From assembly GCF_014066305.1 (NCBI RefSeq), contig NW_023501050.1:124001-188000 (forward strand): a DNA stretch of 64,000 nucleotides, read 5' to 3'. This stretch comes from Letharia columbiana (taxonomy: Eukaryota > Ascomycota > Lecanoromycetes > Lecanorales > Parmeliaceae). Below are positions 1 to 10,725 of the stretch, piece by piece (positions within the stretch are counted from its first letter, which is position 1; each line of letters starts with the position of its first letter). The notes beneath the pieces were generated by a model that searched no databases, had not been told where the DNA came from, and was given only the letters and a program-made list of their open reading frames with translations. Position numbers and translations under genes: made by a program.

Positions 1-1453
1 GAGGTTCTCCTTGTTTATTCAATTGATGCTCCCAATTTCGCAGCCACAGCATCTGCCTTCGAATGGAGGCCCACAGCTTCTCGTCCATCTTTTCAGCCTT
101 CAGTGTGTAGAGAGTCTTCTTTAGCTCTGCAACCTGGTCTGCTTCGGTTCCGAAGAGGGCTAGTTCTGCCACACTTCTGCTGGTTTTGAGATTTCCAAGG
201 TTCAACAGCTTGTAGCATGAGGCAAGTACAAGATTGAACAAAGATACAGCGGGAACTGTAGGAGAGGTCAAAGGATTTTGGGACCGCAGAAGCGCATTGT
301 GAAAGAGGTGCGCTGGGGAAAGACTGTCCAGATATTCCCAGGATATCCCACTGGCAATGGGCGCATCGGACCTTTTAAGATCTGGAGGCTCATCCAGTTT
401 TACTAATCTTGCTATCTGCAGTAGCACTCGGTGGGAACCAATGATAGTCTCAAGAGAGCTGTCGTTTGTGGCGTAAAGGGCAGCCAAACCAGCTTGTGAA
501 TATCTCCGAGTTTGTACTCGTAGCTCGTCCTCATCGGCTGGCTGGATTCCTGCGCCCCAGTCTCCGTAGTCAACATCACAAGGCCCATCCCACTGCGTCA
601 TGGCATCAACGGCTCGTGGAAAGTCCCGAAGCCCCAGATTCAAGAGCCATTCGTTAACATGAGACCAATCACTGCTCCGCATCTCCTCTTCCGCAGGAAG
701 TTCGTCTTCTGTAGCACGAACTACAGTGATCAAGCTTTGTCTTCTCCTGCCGTGGCTGAGCTTCCGACGCTTCCTTGTAGTCTCCCCGTACATCCATGGA
801 CCCACCAGCCCTCTTAGGTCTCTGCCAACCTCTCTTGTATCTCTTTGATCATTCCGCTGGGCGGCCTTTGAAAGTAGTGACTGAACGGCAATGCTGCCAT
901 CGAGTCTTTCGAAGTCTTCCAGAGAATGGGAGGTTCCTGACTGGGGATAGTACTCATAGTCTAGACGTAGCAGTGGTAGGAGATTCGACATCATCCATGT
1001 GCGTAGGACCTCTGAGTGATTGAAGAACGGCTCCAAGAGCTGACAGACAAGATCCAGGGAGCCAGTCTCTACGTCTATCTTGTGGGCTTGGTGTAAAAGG
1101 AAGAGTGTGAGAGGGTCTGTCTCTTGATCGTAGTGGGCTTTAGGATCCAGCAATGGAGTCAGGCGTAATCTTCGCACCCGGATGCGAGCCTCGTCTTCTG
1201 TTATATCCCGCACCGGATGCTCAGGGAAGCTTGGAGTAATGTAGCCTTCAGGATTTGACTGGGCATCGGAAAGGTTGCGGAGATAGTCGACATAAAGCCC
1301 TGGCTCTGTACCTTCGGGTAGAAACGTAAGGAGGATTCGTAGTGTGAGCTCAAGCTTCAGGGCATCTGGCCATCCTAACAGTTGGCGTAAACCTGGAATA
1401 TCTGCGTTGGAAGCATGGCGGACTGCTGCCAAAATTGTTTGTGGATTGGCCAT
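1..1453 (-). CDS. SEC39: Sec39-domain protein (Dsl1 complex), 5' part
   Basis: An open frame on the minus strand begins at ATG 1453 (MANPQTILAAVRHASNADIP) and runs without a stop to the left edge, giving about 484 residues; the 3' part lies outside. The helical N-terminal sequence, with segments such as LRQLLGWPDALKLELTLRIL and LPEGTEPGLYVDYLRNL, followed by many LxxLL-like helices and an acidic stretch around residue 245, matches what I recognise as the fungal Sec39 domain. In yeast Sec39 (Dsl3) joins Dsl1 and Tip20 in the ER tethering complex that captures COPI vesicles returning from the Golgi. No intron is needed in the visible part. Codon use and the long uninterrupted frame support a real gene. 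The family call rests on remembered similarity, not a search. Confidence 0.85.
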   Translation of the reverse strand, partial: MANPQTILAAVRHASNADIPGLRQLLGWPDALKLELTLRILLTFLPEGTEPGLYVDYLRNLSDAQSNPEGYITPSFPEHPVRDITEDEARIRVRRLRLTPLLDPKAHYDQETDPLTLFLLHQAHKIDVETGSLDLVCQLLEPFFNHSEVLRTWMMSNLLPLLRLDYEYYPQSGTSHSLEDFERLDGSIAVQSLLSKAAQRNDQRDTREVGRDLRGLVGPWMYGETTRKRRKLSHGRRRQSLITVVRATEDELPAEEEMRSSDWSHVNEWLLNLGLRDFPRAVDAMTQWDGPCDVDYGDWGAGIQPADEDELRVQTRRYSQAGLAALYATNDSSLETIIGSHRVLLQIARLVKLDEPPDLKRSDAPIASGISWEYLDSLSPAHLFHNALLRSQNPLTSPTVPAVSLFNLVLASCYKLLNLGNLKTSRSVAELALFGTEADQVAELKKTLYTLKAEKMDEKLWASIRRQMLWLRNWEHQLNKQGEP

Positions 1454-1828
1454 GATCAGTCAGTCAAACAGCGTAGAAGAACCGGATTTCGTCCCCGTTC
1501 CCAACGCAATTCCAGGAGGACTTCGACCATCACAATAAGTAAAAGCAGGAACACTGCCTTGTTCGCCCATTTCAATCCAAACCTCGGAACGGCTTCCTTC
1601 CGCGATTAGTCAGCGAATCGGCTTCGACCGCGCCATGCGCGTCACTTTTGATGGCTCAAACAGTGCTCTGAATCTGACCTTGCTCGAGATGAGGAGAATT
1701 CGCGAGGAATGGAATTGAACATTGCCTTACCAAAATGATAGCAAATCGGATCCGTGTCCCGAGCAAGATATTTAACGGAATGGTTCTTCAAACCTCCCAA
1801 GCATCTCTTGAGCACCCTGCCCTCCGAC
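1454..1828. promoter_or_regulatory. Divergent intergenic region
   Basis: This 375-base gap separates the minus-strand Sec39 start from the plus-strand ORF at 1829. It should hold both promoters if the plus-strand ORF is real. I see no clear TATA box, repeat or RNA gene in it. Confidence 0.35.
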
Positions 1829-2278
1829 ATGGCCCCTACGCGGGCTCATGAGAGTCTCCGACCACCCCTCATACATCAATTCAAGTTCGACGACTTCAAC
1901 ATCTACCGACTCATGGCCGAAAATGCTATGCATGATGGGGACTACAGAGCGCAGTTGGAACGGTCAGCTTATGGTCACGATAAGCCCATAGAGCTCTCTA
2001 AGCTAAACGGGGAGATTGAGAATGGCATGGCAGCGCTCGGCCAAAAGCATATCAATGATGAGGAAGAAGCTTGGATACAGTTCTGCCGCCAGGTATTCAA
2101 AGCTGGCGAACGCCGCGGTACCGCAGTGTCCCGCCAGACAAGTGCCATGAACGGACAACCCAGTATGGCAGGGCTCCCCGAGACAAATGGGAGAGACTGG
2201 GGAAATATGCTTTGGGCAAGGGATCGCGAGTGGATGTTTACTGTAGGTCAACAAGCGTGCTGGTGGCTCACTTCCTAA
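1829..2278 (+). CDS. Hypothetical protein, 149 residues
   Basis: A plus-strand frame starts at ATG 1829 (MAPTRAHESLRPPLIHQFKF) and ends at 2278; an upstream in-frame ATG at 1754 is also possible. The product is hydrophilic, with acidic segments (HINDEEEAWIQF) and no signal peptide or membrane segment. I do not recognise a family. A GT at the end (after REWMFT) could be a splice donor joining it to later sequence, possibly even the next gene 60 bases downstream, but I cannot prove that. Codon use looks plausible for coding. Confidence 0.35.
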   Translation: MAPTRAHESLRPPLIHQFKFDDFNIYRLMAENAMHDGDYRAQLERSAYGHDKPIELSKLNGEIENGMAALGQKHINDEEEAWIQFCRQVFKAGERRGTAVSRQTSAMNGQPSMAGLPETNGRDWGNMLWARDREWMFTVGQQACWWLTS

Positions 2279-2339
2279 GAGAAGCTCACGTGTCTACAAC
2301 CAGGGCACCGCTTCGTCCAGTGCACGCCGAGCTCTGACA

Positions 2340-3134
2340 ATGCTTGCTGCAAATCAACGTACTGAGGCAGACTCACGCCCATTCCAGCTCATGAAGTTAC
2401 CCACTGAGCTTCGTGAGCAAGTATACCGAGAGCTCCTCATTGGCGAAGGACGGAGAATCGTGGTGTCTGCAGACAGTGTGTCATCGATGTGGTCACGGTC
2501 ATGTAAGATGGAGGGGCCATATGTCTATGGGAAGGAAATCACAACCGCCCTGCTACGTACGAATCGACGTATCCACGACGAAGCTCTTCCAGTACTCTAT
2601 CAATCACACGCCTTCGATTTTGGTATCGACGTACATTACGTTGCACCATTCTTCGATCAAATCTCCACCGCCGCTCGTCGAAATGTTGGTTGCATACACA
2701 TGGAGCTCATTCGTTATGGGATCGGTCGCCCACTGCGCTCCGTGCCGGAACGAGACGTTAATGACAATTGCCTGGATTGGAGTGATGCCTGCGCGTACAT
2801 CGCTGGCCACCTACGGGTTAAGGAATTCAGCTTCAATATCAATTTCACGATCCCTCAGGACTTTCAGCGCTTTCGTTGGGTCAAAGATCTTATTCAAGTA
2901 CGCGGTGTAAGCGCAGTCTTCCATCACAATAGCGCGAATAAGCATGGTTTGAAGTCAGAGAACGCTTGGATCCAGCTAGCAAATCAGATGTCTCGAGAGG
3001 ATTGGGGAGCAGACGAGTATCGTTGGGAGACTTTGCTTGAGTATCTAAATTCAGAGATGCTGCATAAGGTAAGCATTAGTTCGCTGGGGTGCGGGCCAAA
3101 GGCGGAAAGCTACGGTAAGGTACAGGACTGCTAG
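2340..3134 (+). CDS. F-box-like (2EXR/DUF7730-type) protein
   Basis: The 264-residue product has near its N-terminus the motif FQLMKLPTELREQVYRELL, the F-box-like opening shared by large families of Dothideomycete proteins. A typical second block follows, EITTALLRTNRRIHDEALPV and LYQSHAFDFG (roughly residues 65-95), where such proteins describe finding a binding partner. Family members are thought to act as substrate adaptors or to be of unknown function; none of that is proven here. The last 20 residues look unlike coding sequence. A donor GTAAGC at 3069 with an acceptor at 3166 and a CTTAAC branch site could replace them with another exon, but that exon would run into the next gene. Confidence 0.65.
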   Translation: MLAANQRTEADSRPFQLMKLPTELREQVYRELLIGEGRRIVVSADSVSSMWSRSCKMEGPYVYGKEITTALLRTNRRIHDEALPVLYQSHAFDFGIDVHYVAPFFDQISTAARRNVGCIHMELIRYGIGRPLRSVPERDVNDNCLDWSDACAYIAGHLRVKEFSFNINFTIPQDFQRFRWVKDLIQVRGVSAVFHHNSANKHGLKSENAWIQLANQMSREDWGADEYRWETLLEYLNSEMLHKVSISSLGCGPKAESYGKVQDC

Positions 3135-3382
3135 TGTAGTACCTTAACCTTACTTTAAAATCACAGCTGTCAAATGAGATGACTGCATCGGTTGAGCCTC
3201 AATGGCGGGGTCCCGGTCTTGGCGTTTCTTTCAGTCTTTTGCATTACCAATCACACCATTTCTCAATTATTCAACACTCCTACATATATATCTCTTTCTT
3301 TGCTTCTTCTTCTTCTTCTTCACCCCGAATATACTCTCATATGCTATCTCGTGTCTCCCAATTGACCAAACAACTCACCACC

Positions 3383-4390
3383 ATGTCTTCAACCGAGAAA
3401 ACGCCCAATATCAATCTCTACACAACCCAAACTCCCAATGGCATAAAGATCTCCATCACTCTCGAAGAACTCGGGTTCGCCCATCCTGTCTCCGAGTTCC
3501 AGACCTTTTTCTCTTTGATCACACTCCATCTGCTTACCCAAAGTCCCCACTAACACCCTTTTCCACTTTCCCAGCATTCCCTATAAACCCCACAAAATCG
3601 ACATATCCCAAAACACCCAAAAGGAGCCCTTTTTCCTCGCCATCAACCCCAACGGCCGCATCCCCGCCCTCACCGACACCTTTTCCGACGGCCAAACGAT
3701 CCGCCTCTTCGAATCCGGCTCAATCATGCAGTACCTCGTCGAACAATACGACAGCGTCCATCACAAGATTAGCTACCCAGCCGGCTCGCGTGAAAGCTAC
3801 GAAGTCAACAATTGGCTCTTCTTCCTGAACGCGGGCGTAGGCCCCATGCAAGGACAAGCGAACCACTTCTTCCGCTACGCCCCCGAGAAGATCGAATACG
3901 GCATCTCGCGGTACCAGAACGAAACCCGCCGCCTGTACAGAGTCCTCGACCAACATCTCTCGACCTCTTCATCCGGCTACCTCGTCGGCGAGAAGTGCAC
4001 AATAGCAGACATCGCGCACTGGGGCTGGGTCGCAGCCGCCGGATGGGCGGGCATCGAAATTGATGAGTTCCCGCATTTGAAGGCGTGGGAGGATCGGATG
4101 TTGGCGAGGCCGGGGGTGGAGAGGGGGAGGCATGTGCCGAGTCCGCATCGCATGAAGGAGATGAGTAAGGAAGAGATGGAGAAGCATGCGCAGGAGAGTG
4201 CGCAATGTACGTAGAATTTGCAATCGTCCCCTATTCCATGTCAAGGCGTTGGGCGCAAGCCATGTTTCGGGAGCTTAGCGCTCGTGTTACTCTTCAAGCT
4301 CGGTTTCTTGCCTTCTTGGAGAGCCGTGCTGACTCTGAAATATGAATAGGGATCCAGAGGGAGCAAGCGAAGGATGCGAAGAAAGAGTGA
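3383..4390 (+). CDS. Ure2-type glutathione S-transferase
   Basis: Three exons (3383-3474, 3575-4206, 4350-4390) encode 254 residues. Intron 1 is 100 nt with a CTAAC branch site just before the acceptor; intron 2 is 143 nt with a GTACGT donor. Both junctions restore family sequence: LEELGIPYKPHKIDIS across the first and AQWIQREQAKDAKKE at the end. The N-terminal thioredoxin fold carries NPNGRIPALTD and the glutathione-contact block RLFESGSIMQYLVEQYD. The C-terminal helical domain has TIADIAHWGWV and FPHLKAWEDRMLARPGV. The predicted role is glutathione conjugation or reduction in stress or xenobiotic handling. An in-frame ATG at 3341 would add 14 residues (MLSRVSQLTKQLTT), resembling a short basic mitochondrial leader. 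Confidence 0.9.
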
Positions 4391-7278
4391 CGATGGAACG
4401 GGATTGGTACTTGGTGGAAAACAAATCCCACATAGTTGGGGCTGTAGATATGCAAGCAAGCTGTCCAAAAAGATCTGTCAAAATGTGCGTCGTTAGACCC
4501 TCTCATTCATACATCGCTTTTGGGCATCGTCCCGAACTTATATACAACTCATGACCCAAAGTGCTTCAGAGAGATTCTTCAAAACCTCAGGAATCTCTTC
4601 GTTGCTCGCTGTTGCGATCGAAGTTTTGAGGATCTAACAATTTCAGCCGTCACTTTTCCCTGCCACCTTTCCTGCATTCGTTGGAACCACCACGATTCCC
4701 CATGGATTCATATCCCAACCGTCAGCCTCCATTGCGAATCCTACCAAACTATTCCATGCCAATCTTTTGGGATTACGCACCCTAACGATGGCTCTTCCGG
4801 GCGGCTCAAAGGCAAAGCACCAACCCACTGCCACATCGGTTACCTCGTATCCTTGAATGAATACTCCCCTTCTACAGCGTCTTCCTCTGACCACCTTCTT
4901 CAATCTTTTCTTCTGCCCTTTTTCCAACTCTGTGTCTCTTATCCCTCCAATCCACATCTTCGCGAATCACGACCGAGCGCAAAGACGCATAGCGATACCC
5001 AGCCCGGATAAAGTGATGCACCACCTCGCATTTACTCTGTGTCGAGATACCCCAGGCATCGCCAGAGTAACATTGAATGGCCAAGATGAGCCCCAACCAG
5101 AGATTCCCTAGCCTCACAGCCTGGTATAGAATTACTACTTCCATGATGACCCGCTGTCAATCCTGACAATCCATTCAAAAAGCCAACGTACCTGTGAACG
5201 ACCACCTACTCAAACTTGAGATGTCTGCCTCGCTGGCAATCCGTTTCAACAGCACATGGGCGCTCGCGTTGGGCTCTTCGGCCTTGCTTTTTAGTATGTT
5301 AGTTCACCACTGACGTATAGGCTGTTTCCTGTAACGAGGCCATCTGAGCCGCGGTTCACATAGCCCACAGTTTACTCTGGCAAGCAAATCTCCGAACCTC
5401 GCCAGAAGTCCATAGAATTTTGCGTCTTGAGCTAGTAACCTGGAATTGAAGTAATAGTTAGTGCAAGTGAATGCACTCAACCAATTCAAGCTTTCAAGTG
5501 AAGAGATGAGATGTAGCAGTCAACGCTGTTATCCCCGCGTGGAGTGCGCCTGTGAATAATAGACCAAGCGGACATGGGGTAGGGACTGGAAGATGAACAC
5601 GTCAGATGTCACTATAGATATAGGAGCCGGAAATGAATCTGACCCTATCTGTCACTCTGTTTTCCCGGACCGCCATCTCAATCATTCCACTTCCATTCCA
5701 CACACCCCTTCTTCCCGACCGGCCAAGCTCCGAGCTATCTCACCAGCCAAAAGCCCATTCACAGTCCCATTACTATGACCAAGAATCCCCAAATTCTCAA
5801 CGGCTACCATTCTCACGATACAAAGATCGTCCAGCATCGAGCCCACTCACAACCGCACTCGCATCCCTCGCATCAACACAAGTCTCACAGCTATAAAGTT
5901 CAGTCCACAGTCAACCCAGCAAGCGAATCTCCCGCCTCCGCTTACAAGCCAGGACAAAGAAACGGCGAAAAAACCACAGCATCCTCCCTCAAGCTCCCCA
6001 CAACACCCATTCCACAGTGACATCTCTGCATCTCCACGGGCTCCAGTGGCGCCTAGGCCGCGCCTTTATCTTCGACGCTTTCGCCCGCGAGGCATCCAAA
6101 ATCATCAGGGGAAATAACAATCATGAAGCCAGCCCGGATGTCGCCGGAAAAACCATCGTCCGCTCGTGCGGGCTATGCACTCGATCATTTCTCCGTTGTT
6201 TGCTACGGTCCGATGATGAGGTAGTGCGATGTTGTTATTCTACCGAGAGGTGGTGCGTGGGAGGCGGAGGTGGAGGTGGAGGTTGATGTGAAAGGGACTT
6301 TAAAGGAGTGACGCCAGGACAACGGAACAAAGCGCTGGGATTGATGGTTTCAAAAGGACGGGAGGCAGTAGATCCTTCCTGAGACGGGGGGAAATTCTGG
6401 GTTCGGGCAAGGGTGGCATGACGGAGAGCGGGTTCGGGCATTGGAAGAAATTTTCGTGTCAACGGCAAGATCGTAGAATTTCCAGTACCCATCGTAGCGA
6501 GCTAGAAGGACGTGCCAGAAAAGCACTCACGAAAATGCAGATTCGACTCTCCCAACATCGACTCTCCAACTTTGCGGATGCCGTCTTCAACATGGCCACG
6601 TTCAGTGGGTAGGGAACCCGACAACAGGAACGCTGAAAGGTTAAACGCCTCGAAATCCAAGATAGTATTGTACTCTGGGCACTGAAACCAGCTGGTTCTC
6701 TGCACATTCACCCAACGATCTCCGTCATTATATGGGGACAAGATCGAAAGCTGGCAGTATGGATCGAAACATCGCCTCCATGCCAGTAGATCGTTCAGGG
6801 TAGCAACGAAGAGGCAGATGTAGATAGGAGCGTTCCCGGGTTCGATGCACACACTTGCGGCCTCGAGCCAAGCCAGCAGCGTTGGACTTGGAAGGTGTGG
6901 GATGGAGGCACTGCAACGCAGTAATCAGTCATTGAAGCAATGTGCAAAGCCAAGAGATGAGCGTAGGTATCCAAGTTCCTCCCTCGTATGTCTTTCAGAG
7001 AACCGTTGTGAATGTGAATTGGGTCATGGTCATAAGAAGGACACAGATTCGTGCGGCAGGACTCAATTACGGTTGTGCTCATCGAGATTCTGTACCTTTC
7101 GGCACGCTGCTTTCCCAAGTCCTCCATCTTGAATAACCGCCCCCTCTATTGCCTATCTAACACAGTGTCGTATCGTAAATAGTAATATATATGCAAGATA
7201 TCGGGCTCAAGATGTTGCTTCAGGCTGCCAACAGTCCCTCCCACCAGGCCCTTATGGCCCGCCAACTCCTCGTTATCA
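4391..7278. other. No supportable gene; scattered open frames
   Basis: About 2.9 kb without a gene I can defend. Short open frames occur on both strands, for example a minus-strand 104-residue frame at 4643-4957 and a plus-strand start at 5221 with a hydrophobic beginning (MSASLAIRFNSTWALALGSS) followed by a GTATGT donor. On the minus strand, 6502-6894 is open and reads like protein (NLSAFLLSGSLPTERGHVED) but has no ATG of its own. Any of these may be exons or relics of lost genes. At 6258-6285 there is a short GGAGGTGGAGGT-type repeat. I see no transposon ends. Confidence 0.4.
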
Positions 7279-9001
7279 TCACATCAAAAGGGTGTTCAGG
7301 TGGAAGTGGGGATCAAAGGTAGCCGTCCGCCCAGATTGACACACCCTGTTTACAGAAAGTAGCTCCACCACTGTCGCACCTCGCGTCTTGATGATCAGCG
7401 CGAGAAAACTTCCGAAATCCTCAAGTAGCCGGCTTATGAGATCTCCCGAGACGAGATTTTGGTCCCAGGTTGCGTGGATGGTGATATGCTCGCCATGTTC
7501 GTACACCTCGAACATCAGACCATAGTCATGAGCGAAAGGAACGGACAGATCTTCTCTGTAATCCAGAACTGCTGGTGCTGCTTCCTTATCGTAACAGATG
7601 ATTCTCTTACAAGACAAATCGCAGTCAGGCAGGTTCCAACTGAAGACCGCTTGCTTGAGCATATTCTGGAAACCGGCTTCCCTACTCAATACTTTCATAG
7701 CGCAATGTTCGAAGCCAATCATTGACGACAATTGGGTCTCGACGTCACACATGAGGTTCTCGATTGACAGATCCGGCAAGAAGCGAATTAGTAATGGTAC
7801 CCGAGCGCTGATAGGACCCATTGTGCGCTTGATTCCAGGGAGGTCACTTTCACGAGCCGAGCTCATAGAGATAAACGAGATATCCTCGTTTACGAGCGGA
7901 GGGTATTCCCGTGTCAGGAACTTTGCTATGGTGAGAGCCCAGGCAGCATCTGCGCACACTTCGAAGTCAGCATGGTCTGTTTAAGGCAGCACATCGAGCT
8001 ATACAACTAGTCCCGATGTCAACGAAGGCTTTGCTACCCAGACATATAATCAGGCACAGATTTGGTACAGGAATAGAAGTAATCACTGAAAAAAGCACGT
8101 ACGTCCCATGGTAGGCAAGTTGAACCTTGAGTTTTCCAACTTTGGCAGATGCAGCAGCTTCTTGGTCTTCATCGTAGATGCCGAGGGAATGCCTCCTGGT
8201 CCAAGCACTGGAAACTTGTGCACGAGGTTATCAAAGGTCGTATGATGAGTGAGCCAGAATGTAAGTCCCACTTCATAGACGCGCGATGCAAGCCATATTG
8301 CGTACTTTCCATAAGGCGGGCGCGGAGGGAGTTTGGAGTAGGCCAGTAGATCTGAACAGGCAATTTGTAGGTCGTCAAAGATCAGGCGTAGCGTCCTATC
8401 CGAACTTAGCAACAAAGCAATGATAAAAGCAAATTGGACCCACCACGCGTCGACAGCACTGCAATGGACTGATTGAAGTGATAGAACATTAGAGTGTGGT
8501 TTCGAAAAAGGGGATGAACTCCGTCTGGAGTGACTTACCCGTCCAAACAAAGAAGGCTTCACCATGAGGCTCCCGAACGAAGGCGTATCGAGACAGTGGA
8601 GTGCCGTAGTCCATACGCGTCCGAGAGTTCTGTGCTAGAAAGCCGTGAAGATCGACCCCTGTTTGTTGGAATACGATAGGATCTCTCAGAACAACCTGGT
8701 AGACGTGGCCTTCATGTTTAACCAGTCTTGTACGCAAAACGTGATTCTTGAAACGCATTGCGCTCAGGACTCGAAGAAGGAAGTTCTGGTTCAGATCGCC
8801 CTCATAATGCAGGACCATCTGCATCATATATGATGATCCAGTGCTTATGTGATGTTCCATATAGTGTTCTTGCTCTTCAGAAGCTGGACAAATTTTCTCA
8901 ATGATCTGACGGCCAACCCCGCAAGCTTCAGCACAAGCACGGATCATCTTGTCGGTGTCTTCATTTCGACTGTTAGTGGTGGTGGGAGACCCGGCGTCCA
9001 T
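7279..9001 (-). CDS. Stand-alone NRPS condensation-domain protein
   Basis: Four exons (9001-8539, 8468-8444, 8395-8103, 7976-7279) give 492 residues. The introns are 70, 48 and 126 nt, and each junction keeps the frame and restores family sequence. The product is one condensation domain with no adenylation or carrier domain visible. The core motif, normally HHxxxD(A/G)W, reads WTVHCSAVDAWTLRLIFDDL at about residues 153-172, so the second histidine, the catalytic one in this superfamily, is Cys157. The second-half motif is MGPISARVPLLIRF near residue 313. Such free condensation-like enzymes can make amide or ester bonds in secondary metabolism. With His replaced, activity is doubtful, or the chemistry differs. 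The neighbours at 9.7-12.5 kb are gene wrecks, so this may be the last survivor of a cluster. Confidence 0.8.
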
Positions 9002-9664
9002 AGTTGAAGCTGCGGCTTTTGCTGAGCGGAGACAGACAGGGACTTTAATCAGTGACGAAAAATTTTGATGCGTTGTTGGAAAAGAGGACGCCACGAACTG
9101 TGCATCTTAATGTACTTGAGCCTGAAACTCAGTGAATACCAGGTTTGCGCCAGTGAAGGCTGTGAGGTGAGATGAAGGGTTACGCGAGGTATTGCCAACT
9201 TTACTCGACGCGATACCTCCTTCAATTGACTTCGTAACGATCTCAGACATTCACTCCTTTGAGTCTTTCGAGCTTCTATTAGGGCCATAGTTACCATCGA
9301 GTGATTCGCTGCTCACGCACTTCACGGCCGTATAAATCCTCCACGGCTTCGGAAGATATTGGAAGCGCATCCGTCTTCATGCGGGTACCCGCTTGGAATC
9401 CAATCATATATTCGAAAAGCTGCAAAAGACTGAATTGAGGAGGCTTGATCACGAAGAATTGAAGAAGCTCTTCAGTACGTTCACGCAACCCATTCACCAA
9501 GGAAATGAATATACGAAACAGAGAAGGTGAGGGAAGAAAGAAGTGCAAATTTGGCCAGCCGATGAGCTTGACCCAAGAGGAGGCCCCGAAGTCCCAAGTA
9601 AACATTCTCCTCCCTTTAATGAAATTCAGACATCGGGAAGCGGACAAGATCTGATCCCTCGACA
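9002..9664. other. Gap between condensation gene and monooxygenase relic
   Basis: This 660-base stretch lies upstream of the condensation-domain gene and should hold its promoter. A minus-strand open frame (9291-9665, rich in Phe and Leu) is not recognisable and may be decayed 3' sequence of the monooxygenase relic. No repeat or RNA gene was seen. Confidence 0.3.
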
Positions 9665-10725
9665 CTACGTAGCCATCAGATTTGTCGCAGCCGTTTCAGC
9701 CTCGCAGTCTCCGAACTCCGAAGAGACGCCCCCACCACATCTAGCGAGATGCTCATTTTTTAAGCCGACCAAACCCTGAGGCGAGCCCGGCACCAAATAG
9801 TCTCCGAAGCGCCCTTCACGATAAGACGACAGGCCAATTTCTCGAAGAATCCTGTCGATATAACCCTCAGACTCGAAAGGCACAAAACTGCCATTATCAC
9901 CGTTAGACAGATATCTTCGGCAGCACCAAGCAATCTTTCAGGCGACTTCTGCGCGTTTGTCTTCTAAGGGAGGCAATAAAAACTGGTTTCCAAGCAGGCC
10001 GTCGCCCATATCGCTTCACGTTCTACCCCTCTGAAGTAGTTCAAATAAAGGGGATAGCCGATGAGTGCGGTCCATTCGTTTTGTAATGGAACAATGCCAC
10101 TGTAAAGGCGGTATGATGTGATTCGATAGATTCGTGAAAATGATCTGGAGGATTTGCTAGAAGTGGATAGTGTTTCTCTCATCGAATTTGTTTTCGAGCT
10201 GCGCCCTATTTCAGTTTCCACATCATCTTTCAGAGTTTGAGGAACAAGCCGGTCTGAGATGAAGACGCCAACAGATGCGGCACTCCAGCCGGTGAGACAT
10301 AAAGAAGAAGGTTGGCGGTTTGTTCTCCGCCTTTTAGACGGATTAGATGCTTGTCTAGCTCGAGACCGCTATCGTGATAGACTTGAACGTTCTGCGCGAC
10401 AGTCTCCCAGAAGTCACCTCGGTTGAGTAAGCCTCCCCTTCCGACTGGTGAGCGGAATCAGTGTGCAAGTTCTTCAGCTTAGCGTATCCCCTTTGAGACA
10501 AGAAGTATGTCGTGAAACCGTTGCTGGGAGTCCATCCTCCTCCAAGGCGACTGGCATTGCTCCAGTATAACAAGTCAGCATTTTAGATGTACCTACGGAT
10601 AAAAATCAGCTACAGCTATGCCAGCTATCCCCAACCCGACTTGTTGATTGGATGTTGGAGGAGGACACGGGTTAATTATTTCCACCTGCGCCGATCACAA
10701 CAAGATCGGCCTCTGGAAGACCCAT
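9665..10725 (-). pseudogene. Broken flavin-containing monooxygenase
   Basis: Reading the minus strand from ATG 10725 gives recognisable pieces of an FMO-type monooxygenase in the right order but in changing frames. They are LPEADLVVIGA, GIAGIAVADFY after a spacer, ASRLGGGWT, RGDFWETVAQNVQVYHDSG, TGWSAASVGVFISDRLV, GYPLYLNYFRGVEREAIWAT and YIDRILREIGLSSYR. The FAD-binding glycine motif is split by a spacer whose only acceptor would destroy it. A frame change occurs near 10310, between KGGEQ and TGWSAAS, too close for an intron. The NADPH-binding and FxGxxxHxxxY blocks were not found. I conclude the gene is dead; an intact parent would oxidise heteroatoms using NADPH and FAD. Confidence 0.7.

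Noticed and set aside
3069..3553. Extra 3' exon of the F-box-like gene using donor 3069 and acceptor 3166
   Set aside because: The resulting exon would read through the start of the glutathione transferase in its coding frame, and no conserved C-terminus appears.
8460..8538. Acceptor ATTGCAG at 8461 for the first intron of the condensation gene
   Set aside because: It puts the following exon in a wrong frame; the CAG at 8469 gives a motif alignment residue by residue.
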